A stretch of DNA of 14,937 bases from an uncultured Clostridia bacterium (GTDB lineage: Bacteria > Bacillota > Clostridia > Christensenellales > DUVY01), in the NCBI GenBank assembly GCA_937895465.1, contig CALAYY010000227.1, positions 1 through 14,937 of the forward strand. Direction: 5' to 3'. Of this stretch, positions 7,937 through 14,937 are shown piece after piece (within the stretch, counting starts at the first letter, position 1; each line of letters starts with the position of its first letter). A program made the position numbers and the translations under genes. The notes under the pieces are model-generated. The model was not told where the DNA came from and searched no databases. It saw nothing but the letters and a program-made list of their open reading frames with translations.

Positions 7937-8908
7937 ATGGAAAAAATAAGTCAAAATTATAACAATTCAGCAACCTATAAGAAACCCAAAAATAAGTATG
8001 CTAAATACGCATATATTTTCCTTGCACCAATGTTTATTATATATGCTATATTCTTTTTATATCCTTTAGTATATACCTTTCTTATAAGTTTTTCTGATAT
8101 GCAAGGATTTCAGACTGATCTAAATCTAATTGGTGGCAATAATTATGCTTGGCTGCTTAATCAGCCTCGTTTTTATCAGGCACTATGGAATACGGTTATT
8201 ATGTGGATATATTCATTTGTATTTCAGCTCTCTTTTGCTTTATTATTTGCCTATATTTTTACTAATAACCGTATTCAAATAAAAGGCAAGAATATTTACA
8301 AGGTAATATATTACTTGCCAAAAATTATAACAACAGCCTCTGTTGCCGTATTGTTTAACATGCTGTGGACTTCTCCTTCGGGAACATTATATAAAATGTT
8401 TAATGCTATTGGCTTGTTCAAAGATTATGCACCGCTGCAAAATGCTACCTCTGCGCAAATATTATATTCCTCAGTAGCATTTTGGCAATGGTTTGGATCT
8501 ATATTAATTTTGTTAATAGCAGGCATGCTATCAGTTTCTCCTAGTCTATATGAGGCGGCTGACCTTGATGGAGCCAGTAAAATAAGGACTTTCTTTCAAA
8601 TTACTTTACCGTTAATCAGACCGATAATTGTTTATGTCATTATTACCAGTTTGATAGGAGGATTGCAGTCGTTTGAATTGTCTTATCTTTTCAATCCTTT
8701 CCCTGCAGCAACAGGGTATATACCTGGAGGCCCGCCCACATCAACAGGTTACGCTACTGAAACCATAGCTGTTTATATTTATACATTAGCGTTTCAGGGC
8801 GGAAATTATTACAACTTCGCATCTGCTCTTTCTATGATCTTATTAGCAATTTCAGTTATTGTCAGCATGGTGGTGTATCGTAATATAAGAGATAGGGAGA
8901 CGGCATAA
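7937..8908 (+). CDS. Sugar ABC transporter permease, MalF/UgpA type
   Basis: This 323-residue inner-membrane protein has about six hydrophobic segments. The first begins near residue 27 after a basic, asparagine/lysine-rich N terminus. The cytoplasmic EAA loop, which contacts the transport ATPase, starts at E206 (EAADLDGASKIRTFFQITLP). It pairs with the next permease to form the membrane channel for the sugar delivered by the upstream binding protein. An AAAGG site lies 9 nt before the ATG. The gene abuts the next one with no gap. No ATPase gene lies in the window, as is common for such systems in Gram-positive bacteria that share an MsmX/MsmK-type ATPase. Confidence 0.92.
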   Translation: MEKISQNYNNSATYKKPKNKYAKYAYIFLAPMFIIYAIFFLYPLVYTFLISFSDMQGFQTDLNLIGGNNYAWLLNQPRFYQALWNTVIMWIYSFVFQLSFALLFAYIFTNNRIQIKGKNIYKVIYYLPKIITTASVAVLFNMLWTSPSGTLYKMFNAIGLFKDYAPLQNATSAQILYSSVAFWQWFGSILILLIAGMLSVSPSLYEAADLDGASKIRTFFQITLPLIRPIIVYVIITSLIGGLQSFELSYLFNPFPAATGYIPGGPPTSTGYATETIAVYIYTLAFQGGNYYNFASALSMILLAISVIVSMVVYRNIRDRETA

Positions 8909-9778
8909 ATGACTATAAATCAAAACGTAATTAACAGAAATATAAAAAAAGTTCTATTGCATGTGCTATGTATTGCTTTTGTTTTAATTTGTATGCTGCC
9001 GATTTGGTTATTATTAGTTAATGCTACAAGAAGTACAGGTGAAATACAGACATCAGTTTCGTTTTTGCCGGGTAATCAGCTTTCAGAGAATTTGAAGATG
9101 CTTAATCAAATACTTAGTGACGGTGACATATCTTTGTGGTTAGCATTTTTCAACAGTGCGATTGTCAGTTTCTCAGTAGTTATCTTTGCTGTTGGATTTT
9201 CTGCTTTATTTGCTTTTGTATTCACAGTATATGATTTTAAGCTCAAAAAACCAATATTCGCTTTCGTGCTGTTTATAATAATGGTGCCAAGTCAATTGGG
9301 AATTATCGGATTTTATAAATTGATGGTTCAGATTAATTTGATTGACACTTTTGTGCCTCTGATAATGCCTAGCATCGTTTCAGCATCAATAGTATTTTTT
9401 ATTACACAATATTACCGTATTGCGCTTCCAATGGAAATAATTGAGGCAGCGCGTATTGACGGCAGCAAAGAGCTTGGTATTTTCTTTAGAATGGCAATTC
9501 CAATCGGAATACCTGCATTGGCAACAATGGGCATTGCGGCGTTTATAGAAAGCTGGAATGCTTACAATCTGCCCAATATAATTTTGTATACTCAAGAAAT
9601 AAAAACCCTACCCTTGATTATTGCATCGATTAGGACAATGAGTATGGGGAAGGAATACATGTCATACGGCTCATTGTATCTATCTATTATTCTTTCGATA
9701 TTGCCGGTGGTTGTTATATTTATTATGTTTTCTAAAAAAATTGTCGGCGGTGTAACCATAGGCGGAGTAAAGGAATAA
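8909..9778 (+). CDS. Sugar ABC transporter permease, MalG/UgpE type
   Basis: This 289-residue inner-membrane protein has about six membrane segments and the EAA loop beginning at E179 (EAARIDGSKELGIFFRMAIP), which marks the MalG-type partner permease. The ATG at 8909 follows the stop of the previous gene directly, and GGGAG at 8895-8899 lies inside the end of that gene, so translation is probably coupled. It should form a heterodimer with the preceding permease. The gene ends in tandem in-frame stops (9776-9781). Confidence 0.92.
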   Translation: MTINQNVINRNIKKVLLHVLCIAFVLICMLPIWLLLVNATRSTGEIQTSVSFLPGNQLSENLKMLNQILSDGDISLWLAFFNSAIVSFSVVIFAVGFSALFAFVFTVYDFKLKKPIFAFVLFIIMVPSQLGIIGFYKLMVQINLIDTFVPLIMPSIVSASIVFFITQYYRIALPMEIIEAARIDGSKELGIFFRMAIPIGIPALATMGIAAFIESWNAYNLPNIILYTQEIKTLPLIIASIRTMSMGKEYMSYGSLYLSIILSILPVVVIFIMFSKKIVGGVTIGGVKE

Positions 9779-9799
9779 TAACATTTTTTTGACATCATT

Positions 9800-9805
9800 A
9801 GGAGG
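9800..9805 (+). promoter_or_regulatory. Ribosome-binding site upstream of the original beta-glucuronidase start
   Basis: AGGAGG lies 14 nt before the ATG at 9820. It supports 9820 rather than 9873 as the ancestral start, although the spacing is long. Confidence 0.6.
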
Positions 9806-9819
9806 ATTTTTGGATTTTT

Positions 9820-9897
9820 ATGCTATATCCCATTAACACAAATAGCAGAATAGTACTATCCCTAGATGGGGTATGGAATTTGACGGCGAGGAATTAA
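9820..9897 (+). pseudogene. Frameshifted 5' end of the beta-glucuronidase gene
   Basis: ATG 9820 opens a 25-codon frame reading MLYPINTNSRIVLSLDGVWN, then reaches TAA at 9895. This peptide matches the conserved N terminus of GH2 beta-glucuronidases (E. coli starts MLRPVETPTREIKKLDGLW). The rest of the enzyme continues in a different frame from 9873. Adding one T to the TTT at 9879-9881 would join the two as W-N-F-D-G-E. This is a genuine mutation or a sequencing/assembly error. Confidence 0.75.
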
Positions 9898-11591
9898 ATG
9901 AAAAACTTGTTCAAACGCCTATTGTTAACGCACAGCTGATGCCTGTCCCTTCATCATTTAATGACATTAATGAAGGCGTTGAGTTTCGCGATCATTATGG
10001 CTGGATGTGGTATGAAAGAACAGTTACTGTTCCAAAGTCACTGTTAAGCCAAAGGCTAGTGCTTAGATTGGATGCTGTTACTCATCAAGGCAAAGTGTAT
10101 ATCAACGGCAAGTTTGTAACACAGCATCGAGGAGGATTTACACCCTTTGAGGCAGAAATAAACGAGTTCATTATAGAAGGCAAAAACCGTATTACCGTGG
10201 CAGTATGCAACATTATTGATGAAAGCACTTTGCCTGTAGGCGGTGTTTATGTCGGGCAGAGAAAAGACGGCAGCACCTTCAAGATTGTTAACCCCAATAT
10301 GGACTTTTTTAACTATGCGGGCATTAATCGCAGTGTAAGGATATACACTACCCCAAAAAACTATATCAGTGATGTAACGATAAAAACTGATATCGCCAAT
10401 AGCGATGCCACAGTACGATATGACATCGAGACAAACGGCAATGAACATTGCACCGTGACTATTTATGATGAGGAAGGCGTGCAGGTAGCGGAAGGCAGCG
10501 GTCAAAGCGGAACATTAATGATAAAAGACGCCAAATTATGGCAGCCGTTAAATGCTTATCTATACAGTATGGTTATTAAATATGGCGATGATGAGTATAC
10601 AGAGCAATTTGGTATTCGTACTGTAGAAGTGAAAGACGGTCAATTTTTAATAAACGGAAAACCTTTTTATTTTAAGGGTTTTGGTAAACATGAAGACAAT
10701 CATATCAGCGGCAGGGGTCTCAACATCCCAGCATATGTTAAAGATATTAATTTGATGAAATGGATAGGTGCTAATTCAATGCGTACCGCACATTATCCAT
10801 ATTCGGAAGAGTTTTTACGGCTATGTGATAGAGAAGGCATTGTTGTAATTGATGAATGTGCTGCTGTCGGACTGCACTTTAATTTATCTGATTCATTTGG
10901 GATTTGGCGTCCGGGAGTAAATACATGGCAGCATATTAAGACACATAATGATCATCAAAACGCAATAAGAGAACTTATTCGCCGTGATAAAAACCACCCT
11001 TGTGTTGTAATGTGGTCAATTTCTAATGAAGCAGCCGAGACAACGGAAGGGGCGTATGAGTACTTTAAGCCAATGTTTGATTTGGCAAGGAAACTTGATA
11101 ATACAAGACCGCTTACCAATGTGTCATTAGCAGGAAGTGTTTCTTCTAATAATCTTGTTGCACCTTTGGTTGACGTGGTTTGCCTTAATCGCTATTACGG
11201 TTGGTACACACAACAAGGCGATTTGATTACGGCTCAGATAGAACTCGAAAAAGAAATAGATGGATGGGTAGAAAAATATCCAGAAAAGCCTATTATTTTT
11301 GCTGAATATGGTGCTGACAGTATCAATGGAATTCATGATACAACACCTGTGATGTTTACAGAAGAATTTCAAAGGGATTTTATTGCTGCCTATTCAGAGT
11401 CTTTTGACAAATACAAAAATATAGTCGGCGAGCATGTATGGAATTTTGCGGATTTTTACGCCGTTCAGGGTATAAAGCGTGTTCAAGGCAATCGTAAAGG
11501 AGTATTTACACGCGAAAGAAAGCCGAAGATTGCTGCGCATTGGTTAAAAAGCCGATGGGAAAATATCCCTGATTTTGAATATAAAAAATAA
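9873..11591 (+). CDS. uidA: GH2 beta-glucuronidase (5' end frameshifted)
   Basis: This 572-residue open frame covers almost all of a GH2 beta-glucuronidase (glucuronide hydrolysis to free glucuronic acid). It has no signal peptide, so it should be cytoplasmic. It contains the sugar-binding domain (MPVPSSFND, DAVTHQGKVYINGK), the Ig-like middle, and the barrel (KGFGKHEDN, IGANSMRTAHYPYSEE). The acid/base motif is SNE (E386) and the nucleophile motif is AEYG (E478). NRYYGWY is present, as is the N-x-K motif (N540, K542 in GNRKG). In known beta-glucuronidases N-x-K reads the carboxylate of glucuronic acid, so the call is favoured over beta-galactosidase. The start at 9873 has no clear ribosome-binding site; about 18 N-terminal residues lie in another frame from 9820. 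Whether active enzyme is made is uncertain. Confidence 0.85.
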   Translation: MEFDGEELNEKLVQTPIVNAQLMPVPSSFNDINEGVEFRDHYGWMWYERTVTVPKSLLSQRLVLRLDAVTHQGKVYINGKFVTQHRGGFTPFEAEINEFIIEGKNRITVAVCNIIDESTLPVGGVYVGQRKDGSTFKIVNPNMDFFNYAGINRSVRIYTTPKNYISDVTIKTDIANSDATVRYDIETNGNEHCTVTIYDEEGVQVAEGSGQSGTLMIKDAKLWQPLNAYLYSMVIKYGDDEYTEQFGIRTVEVKDGQFLINGKPFYFKGFGKHEDNHISGRGLNIPAYVKDINLMKWIGANSMRTAHYPYSEEFLRLCDREGIVVIDECAAVGLHFNLSDSFGIWRPGVNTWQHIKTHNDHQNAIRELIRRDKNHPCVVMWSISNEAAETTEGAYEYFKPMFDLARKLDNTRPLTNVSLAGSVSSNNLVAPLVDVVCLNRYYGWYTQQGDLITAQIELEKEIDGWVEKYPEKPIIFAEYGADSINGIHDTTPVMFTEEFQRDFIAAYSESFDKYKNIVGEHVWNFADFYAVQGIKRVQGNRKGVFTRERKPKIAAHWLKSRWENIPDFEYKK

Positions 11592-11597
11592 TTGAGA

Positions 11598-11604
11598 AGA
11601 GGAG
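11598..11604 (+). promoter_or_regulatory. Ribosome-binding site that sets the start at 11610
   Basis: AGAGGAG ends 5 nt before ATG 11610. An in-frame TTG at 11592 lies upstream of it and would place the site inside the coding region, so 11610 is preferred. Confidence 0.75.
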
Positions 11605-11609
11605 AAAAC

Positions 11610-12575
11610 ATGTCAAAGAAAATACTTTCTGTTATAAGCATATTAATAATTACATTTAGTTTTCTTTTTGTTACAGCCTGTAATGGAATGAATGATGACA
11701 ATAAGGGCAAAGTTGACACACCCAAAACTCCGCCTGTTAGTTCACAAGATACTACTCCTGTTTTTTATGATTATGCTGCACCGGATTTTAATAGAGTTAT
11801 TGACGGAATGACTCTTACATTTTTTGACGAATTTGACGGTACAGAACTTGATTTGGATAAATGGATTTATGAAAGGGAAAGCTGGTACAGCCAAAATGGA
11901 GCTGTTCAAAGATACCGTAATTCTAATGTGTCTGTCAATGATGGTTTGCTGACTATTGAAGTACGAAATAAAAACAATCCTATTGATGATAAGGATGTTG
12001 GAACTGTTACTTCAGGTGCGGTAAAAACGCAAGACAAGTTTAGTCAAACATATGGAAGAATTGAAGCTCGTATGCGTGTACCTACTTATACAGGAGCATG
12101 GCCGTGCTTTTGGATGATGCCTCAAACCATCAATGCCTATGGCGGTGGTTGGCCGTACAGCGGTGAAATCGATATCGCTGAATTTAAGGGACGCTTTAAT
12201 ACTCGTGTCGCAGGCACTATACATAACGCATATTCAGGCGGATATGACCATGCTGTAGGCAAGGCATATTACTTACCTTGGAACAGTCCTATTGATAGAT
12301 TTCATGTTTATGCACTTATTTGGACACCTGATTATATGGACTTTGAAGTAGATGGAGTTGTTTACCAGCGTATTACTAAGGAACAATGGACAACCTCGCA
12401 TTATGCAAGCGGCTCTTCTCAACCGTTTGACAGACCGTTTTATATAACATTCAGTTGCGGCGTAGGAGGTATTTTGGATGGTCATAGGCTACCCGATCTA
12501 GATAATTTTTCAACATCCTATATGCAGATTGATTATTTAAGAGTATATCAATTTAATGAATTTTTGGCTGGGTGA
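11610..12575 (+). CDS. GH16 endo-beta-1,3(4)-glucanase (laminarinase-like) lipoprotein
   Basis: This 321-residue protein has a lipoprotein signal ending VTAC (Cys24) and a proline/threonine-rich linker to about residue 55. A GH16 jelly-roll domain runs to the C terminus. The catalytic motif is GEIDIAE with E186 (nucleophile), D188 and E191 (acid/base). The E-x-D-x-x-E spacing is the beta-bulge form seen in laminarinases rather than lichenases. Other family marks are FFDEFDGTELDLDKW, MRVPTYTGAWPCFWMMP and the final MQIDYLRVYQ strand. It should be tethered outside the cell, cutting a beta-1,3-linked polymer to oligosaccharides for the ABC system. Beta-1,3-galactanase is a less likely alternative within GH16. 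It starts 18 nt after the GH2 gene and its stop lies 11 nt before the next ATG. Confidence 0.9.
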   Translation: MSKKILSVISILIITFSFLFVTACNGMNDDNKGKVDTPKTPPVSSQDTTPVFYDYAAPDFNRVIDGMTLTFFDEFDGTELDLDKWIYERESWYSQNGAVQRYRNSNVSVNDGLLTIEVRNKNNPIDDKDVGTVTSGAVKTQDKFSQTYGRIEARMRVPTYTGAWPCFWMMPQTINAYGGGWPYSGEIDIAEFKGRFNTRVAGTIHNAYSGGYDHAVGKAYYLPWNSPIDRFHVYALIWTPDYMDFEVDGVVYQRITKEQWTTSHYASGSSQPFDRPFYITFSCGVGGILDGHRLPDLDNFSTSYMQIDYLRVYQFNEFLAG

Positions 12576-12576
12576 T

Positions 12577-12583
12577 AGGAGGG
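12577..12583 (+). promoter_or_regulatory. Ribosome-binding site that sets the start at 12587
   Basis: AGGAGGG lies 3 nt before ATG 12587. An in-frame GTG at 12572 overlaps the GH16 stop but has no comparable site, so 12587 is preferred. Confidence 0.75.
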
Positions 12584-12586
12584 TTT

Positions 12587-14809
12587 ATGAATAAAATTAC
12601 AAAACTATTAAGGATAATGATTATCTTTTCGTTAGCGGCATTATTACTTGTTGCATGTAATAAAGACAATAATGGCAACAAAGTAAAAGATCCTGATTTA
12701 TCCATAATTACAACAGATTTAATTATAGATGATAACAACCAATTAACAGGATATAATAAAGACAGCACTGTGATTGTGCTGCCTGATAATGTAACATCAA
12801 TTGCTGAAGGGTTGTTTAGAGCAAGCAAAATTACACATTTTGTTGGAAATGGTTTAACTCAAATTGATCCTGATATGTTTTTTGAATGTTCACAATTATA
12901 TTTGGTAAGAGCGAAAAATGCTGTATCAATCGGAAATAATGCTTTTAGCGGCTGTTTGCCGTTGGAGATTATTGATTTACCAAAAATTTCATTTATAGGT
13001 GAGAAGGCGTTTTTTAACTGCAACTTATCTGTAATTGATTTTGAATTTGCTGTTGAAGTCAAAAATCAAGCATTTGCCTCAAATACTAACCTAACTACGG
13101 CAAATTTGCCTAATGTTGAAGATGAAACCTTCGGTGCTGCCGTTTTTGCTAATTGTAAAAAACTCAGCAGCGTCAAATTGCCAAAATTAACAATAATACC
13201 TAACAGCACTTTTAGCGGTTGCGTTGCATTACAAAGCTTTGATTTTGCAAGTATAATAGATATAGGCCCTAACTCTTTTAACCGTACGGCACTTGTCACC
13301 TTGTCTTTGCCTAACATTAAAACAGTAGGTAATTATGCTTTCAGTGACAGCAAGCTTAACAGTGTTAGTTTGCCCAATTTAACATCGATAGGAAAAAGTG
13401 CTTTTTCAGGATGCGCTTCATTAACATCTGTTAATTTGCCAAAGCTAATTACTGTAAGCAGCGAGCTTTTTAAAGGCTGTGTCTCTTTAACAAGCATATC
13501 CTTACCCGATACAACTAAAATAATGGATAAGGCTTTTCAGCAAACATCTCTTTCAGAGTTTGATTTCACCAACATTATAGAAATAGGTGCTGATGCTTTC
13601 AACAGCACAAAACTAGTTTCTGTTAATGCCCCTTTATTAACAACAATTGACAATTCGGTTTTTCAAAATTGCAGTCAATTAACAACTATAAATCTTCCGT
13701 TGGTTACTTCTGTAAAAATGCAGGCATTCAGTAATTGCGGGGTTTTAAAAGACATCTCTATTCCCAATTTGACTTCAACTGGCATTGCAGCCTTTGAATA
13801 TTGTATCAGTTTGGAATCAATCAATTTTCCCAAATTAAACTCTTTGGGAGATAGCACTTTTGCTAATTGCACTAACTTATCCGATGCCGATTTAACAGCA
13901 TTAAAAAGCATAGGGTCAATGGCTTTTTTGAACTGCACTGCACTTGAATCTTTTGATTTCAAAGGTGTTACCGAAATCAAAGCAAGTTCATTTTCTGGAA
14001 GCGGACTAAAATCTGCAACATTAAATGTTGTTACTGTTTCGGCTTCTGCATTTGCAGACTGTTCAAACTTACAATCAATCAGCTTGCCTTTAGCGACAGA
14101 AGTTTTGGATAATGCCTTTATAAACTGTGTTAACTTAACAGTTGTTGATGCACCTAATTTGGTCAAGGCAGGCAACTTTGTTTTTAGCCGTTGCTTGTCT
14201 TTACAAACTGTGTCTTTACCAAAACTAACAACAGTTGGAACGAACTTATTTGAATATTGCTCTAAGCTAAATAATGTAGACTTAGAATCGCTTACAAAAC
14301 TAAATGATTATATGTTTTATTTCTGTACTAACTTAAACAGTTTTAGCTTTGATAAAATTACTGACAATGTCAGCGGCTATGCAAGAGGGGAGTTTGCATT
14401 TGCTAATTCAGGCATGATATCAGCAGATTTTTCTAACAGCTCTATGACAGAAATACCTTTTGGGTTCTTTTCCTCTTCTAAGCTTGCATCAGTTAATTTT
14501 GGCGGAAAAATAAAAACATTGGGCGGTCAGGCATTTGTTAATTGCCGTGGGTTGACGGCAATTAACCTTACGGGAGTAACAACACTTGGAAGCCGTAACA
14601 GCGGTAATGTTTTTGCAGGTTGTACAGGCGTTTCTACAATAATTATTCCTACTACTATTGTCAGAATGTACGGAAACAGTCAATTTGGCGGTTGGAGAAA
14701 CACTCAAATCATTTTTGTAAGATTTAATCAAGCAAATATTCCGGCTAATTGGAGCGATTGGCTAACAAACTGTAATGCTGTTGTAACTTACGGATATGCT
14801 GGTAATTAA
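12587..14809 (+). CDS. BspA-like leucine-rich-repeat (LRR_5) surface lipoprotein
   Basis: This 740-residue protein has a lipoprotein signal ending LVAC (Cys24). After a short polar linker, nearly the whole protein is a run of about 28 leucine-rich repeats spaced roughly 22-24 residues apart. They follow the pattern IG..AF.NC..L.S..LP.LT and are of the BspA/Treponema type. The repeats run from about residue 60 to 700, then a short non-repetitive tail containing GYAGN. No catalytic motif or cell-wall sorting signal was seen. Such proteins usually bind proteins or surfaces. Here the gene lies 11 nt after the GH16 gene and 10 nt before another lipoprotein gene, so a role in holding substrate or host matrix for the glycan system is plausible but inferred. 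Confidence 0.88.
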   Translation: MNKITKLLRIMIIFSLAALLLVACNKDNNGNKVKDPDLSIITTDLIIDDNNQLTGYNKDSTVIVLPDNVTSIAEGLFRASKITHFVGNGLTQIDPDMFFECSQLYLVRAKNAVSIGNNAFSGCLPLEIIDLPKISFIGEKAFFNCNLSVIDFEFAVEVKNQAFASNTNLTTANLPNVEDETFGAAVFANCKKLSSVKLPKLTIIPNSTFSGCVALQSFDFASIIDIGPNSFNRTALVTLSLPNIKTVGNYAFSDSKLNSVSLPNLTSIGKSAFSGCASLTSVNLPKLITVSSELFKGCVSLTSISLPDTTKIMDKAFQQTSLSEFDFTNIIEIGADAFNSTKLVSVNAPLLTTIDNSVFQNCSQLTTINLPLVTSVKMQAFSNCGVLKDISIPNLTSTGIAAFEYCISLESINFPKLNSLGDSTFANCTNLSDADLTALKSIGSMAFLNCTALESFDFKGVTEIKASSFSGSGLKSATLNVVTVSASAFADCSNLQSISLPLATEVLDNAFINCVNLTVVDAPNLVKAGNFVFSRCLSLQTVSLPKLTTVGTNLFEYCSKLNNVDLESLTKLNDYMFYFCTNLNSFSFDKITDNVSGYARGEFAFANSGMISADFSNSSMTEIPFGFFSSSKLASVNFGGKIKTLGGQAFVNCRGLTAINLTGVTTLGSRNSGNVFAGCTGVSTIIIPTTIVRMYGNSQFGGWRNTQIIFVRFNQANIPANWSDWLTNCNAVVTYGYAGN

Positions 14810-14814
14810 GGGAG
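14808..14814 (+). promoter_or_regulatory. Ribosome-binding site of the last gene, overlapping the LRR gene stop
   Basis: AAGGGAG overlaps the TAA of the LRR gene and ends 5 nt before ATG 14820, suggesting coupled translation. Confidence 0.7.
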
Positions 14815-14819
14815 AATAT

Positions 14820-14937
14820 ATGAAAAGAAATAAATTAAGAACTATCTTTTTGGCAACATTAGTAGCTATGCTGTCATTAATTATTGTTTCGTGCAGTCAG
14901 GGCTCGAATAATAACGATCAAAATGTTGATTTGCCTC
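14820..14937 (+). CDS. Lipoprotein of unknown function, cut by the window end
   Basis: Only the first 39 codons are present. They encode a lipoprotein signal: basic MKRNKLR, a hydrophobic core, and lipobox IVSC with Cys25, followed by a polar asparagine-rich linker. The gene follows the LRR gene by 10 nt with a good ribosome-binding site, so it belongs to the same transcript. The mature domain lies outside the window. By analogy with its neighbours it could be another surface binding protein or glycosidase. Confidence 0.75.
   Translation, partial: MKRNKLRTIFLATLVAMLSLIIVSCSQGSNNNDQNVDLP

Noticed and set aside
9789..9794. Consensus -35 box TTGACA before the beta-glucuronidase gene
   Set aside because: No -10 box lies 16-18 nt downstream; the region there is GGATTTTT. 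A TATGCT farther on gives a 24-nt spacer. Not a convincing promoter.
9874..9885. Programmed -1 frameshifting at the beta-glucuronidase join
   Set aside because: The bases GAATTTG do not form a standard slippery heptamer and no clear downstream pseudoknot was seen. Mutation or sequence error is simpler.
10056..10505. Minus-strand open frame of 149 codons inside the beta-glucuronidase gene
   Set aside because: The plus-strand protein is a strong family match over the same bases; the antisense product resembles no family I know.
13675..14175. Minus-strand open frame of 166 codons inside the LRR gene
   Set aside because: It mirrors the repeated codons of the LRR protein, has no ribosome-binding site and shows no recognisable domain.

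Overview
The window is AT-rich bacterial DNA. It most likely comes from an uncultured gut-type Clostridia (Bacillota). The reasons are strong Shine-Dalgarno sites, many lipobox lipoproteins, a MelB-type symporter, a CUT1-type sugar ABC system without its own ATPase, and InlB B-like and BspA-like surface proteins. This assignment is inferred from gene content; no marker gene confirms it.

Layout. Bases 1-58 are the 3' part of a tRNA-Glu(CTC), followed by a rho-independent terminator. A good promoter (133-161) then drives a GPH-family sugar/cation symporter (191-1591). An AraC-family regulator (1614-2471) lies on the minus strand, tail to tail with the symporter. A 117-bp divergent region (2472-2588) separates the regulator from a long plus-strand gene cluster that runs past the window end. 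The cluster encodes a cytoplasmic GH30 glycosidase, an Ig/InlB B-repeat lipoprotein, a lipoprotein solute-binding protein and two ABC permeases. These are followed by a GH2 beta-glucuronidase with a 5' frameshift, a surface GH16 beta-glucanase lipoprotein, a leucine-rich-repeat (BspA-like) lipoprotein and the start of another lipoprotein. Gaps are 0-86 nt, and I saw no convincing terminator inside the cluster, so it is probably one operon.

How it may work (inference). This looks like a Gram-positive polysaccharide utilisation locus. The anchored GH16 enzyme cuts a beta-linked glycan outside the cell, and the Ig/InlB-repeat and LRR lipoproteins may hold the polymer. The solute-binding protein and permeases import oligosaccharides, powered by an ATPase encoded elsewhere. 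GH30 and GH2 finish the breakdown in the cytoplasm. The AraC protein probably senses a sugar and controls the divergent promoters.

Points of most interest: a probable single-base frameshift near codon 21 of the beta-glucuronidase; an apparently duplicated, unrecognised module in the Ig lipoprotein; a perfect 14-bp stem-loop directly before the solute-binding-protein gene; and surface LRR and Ig lipoproteins co-arranged with glycan-degrading enzymes.
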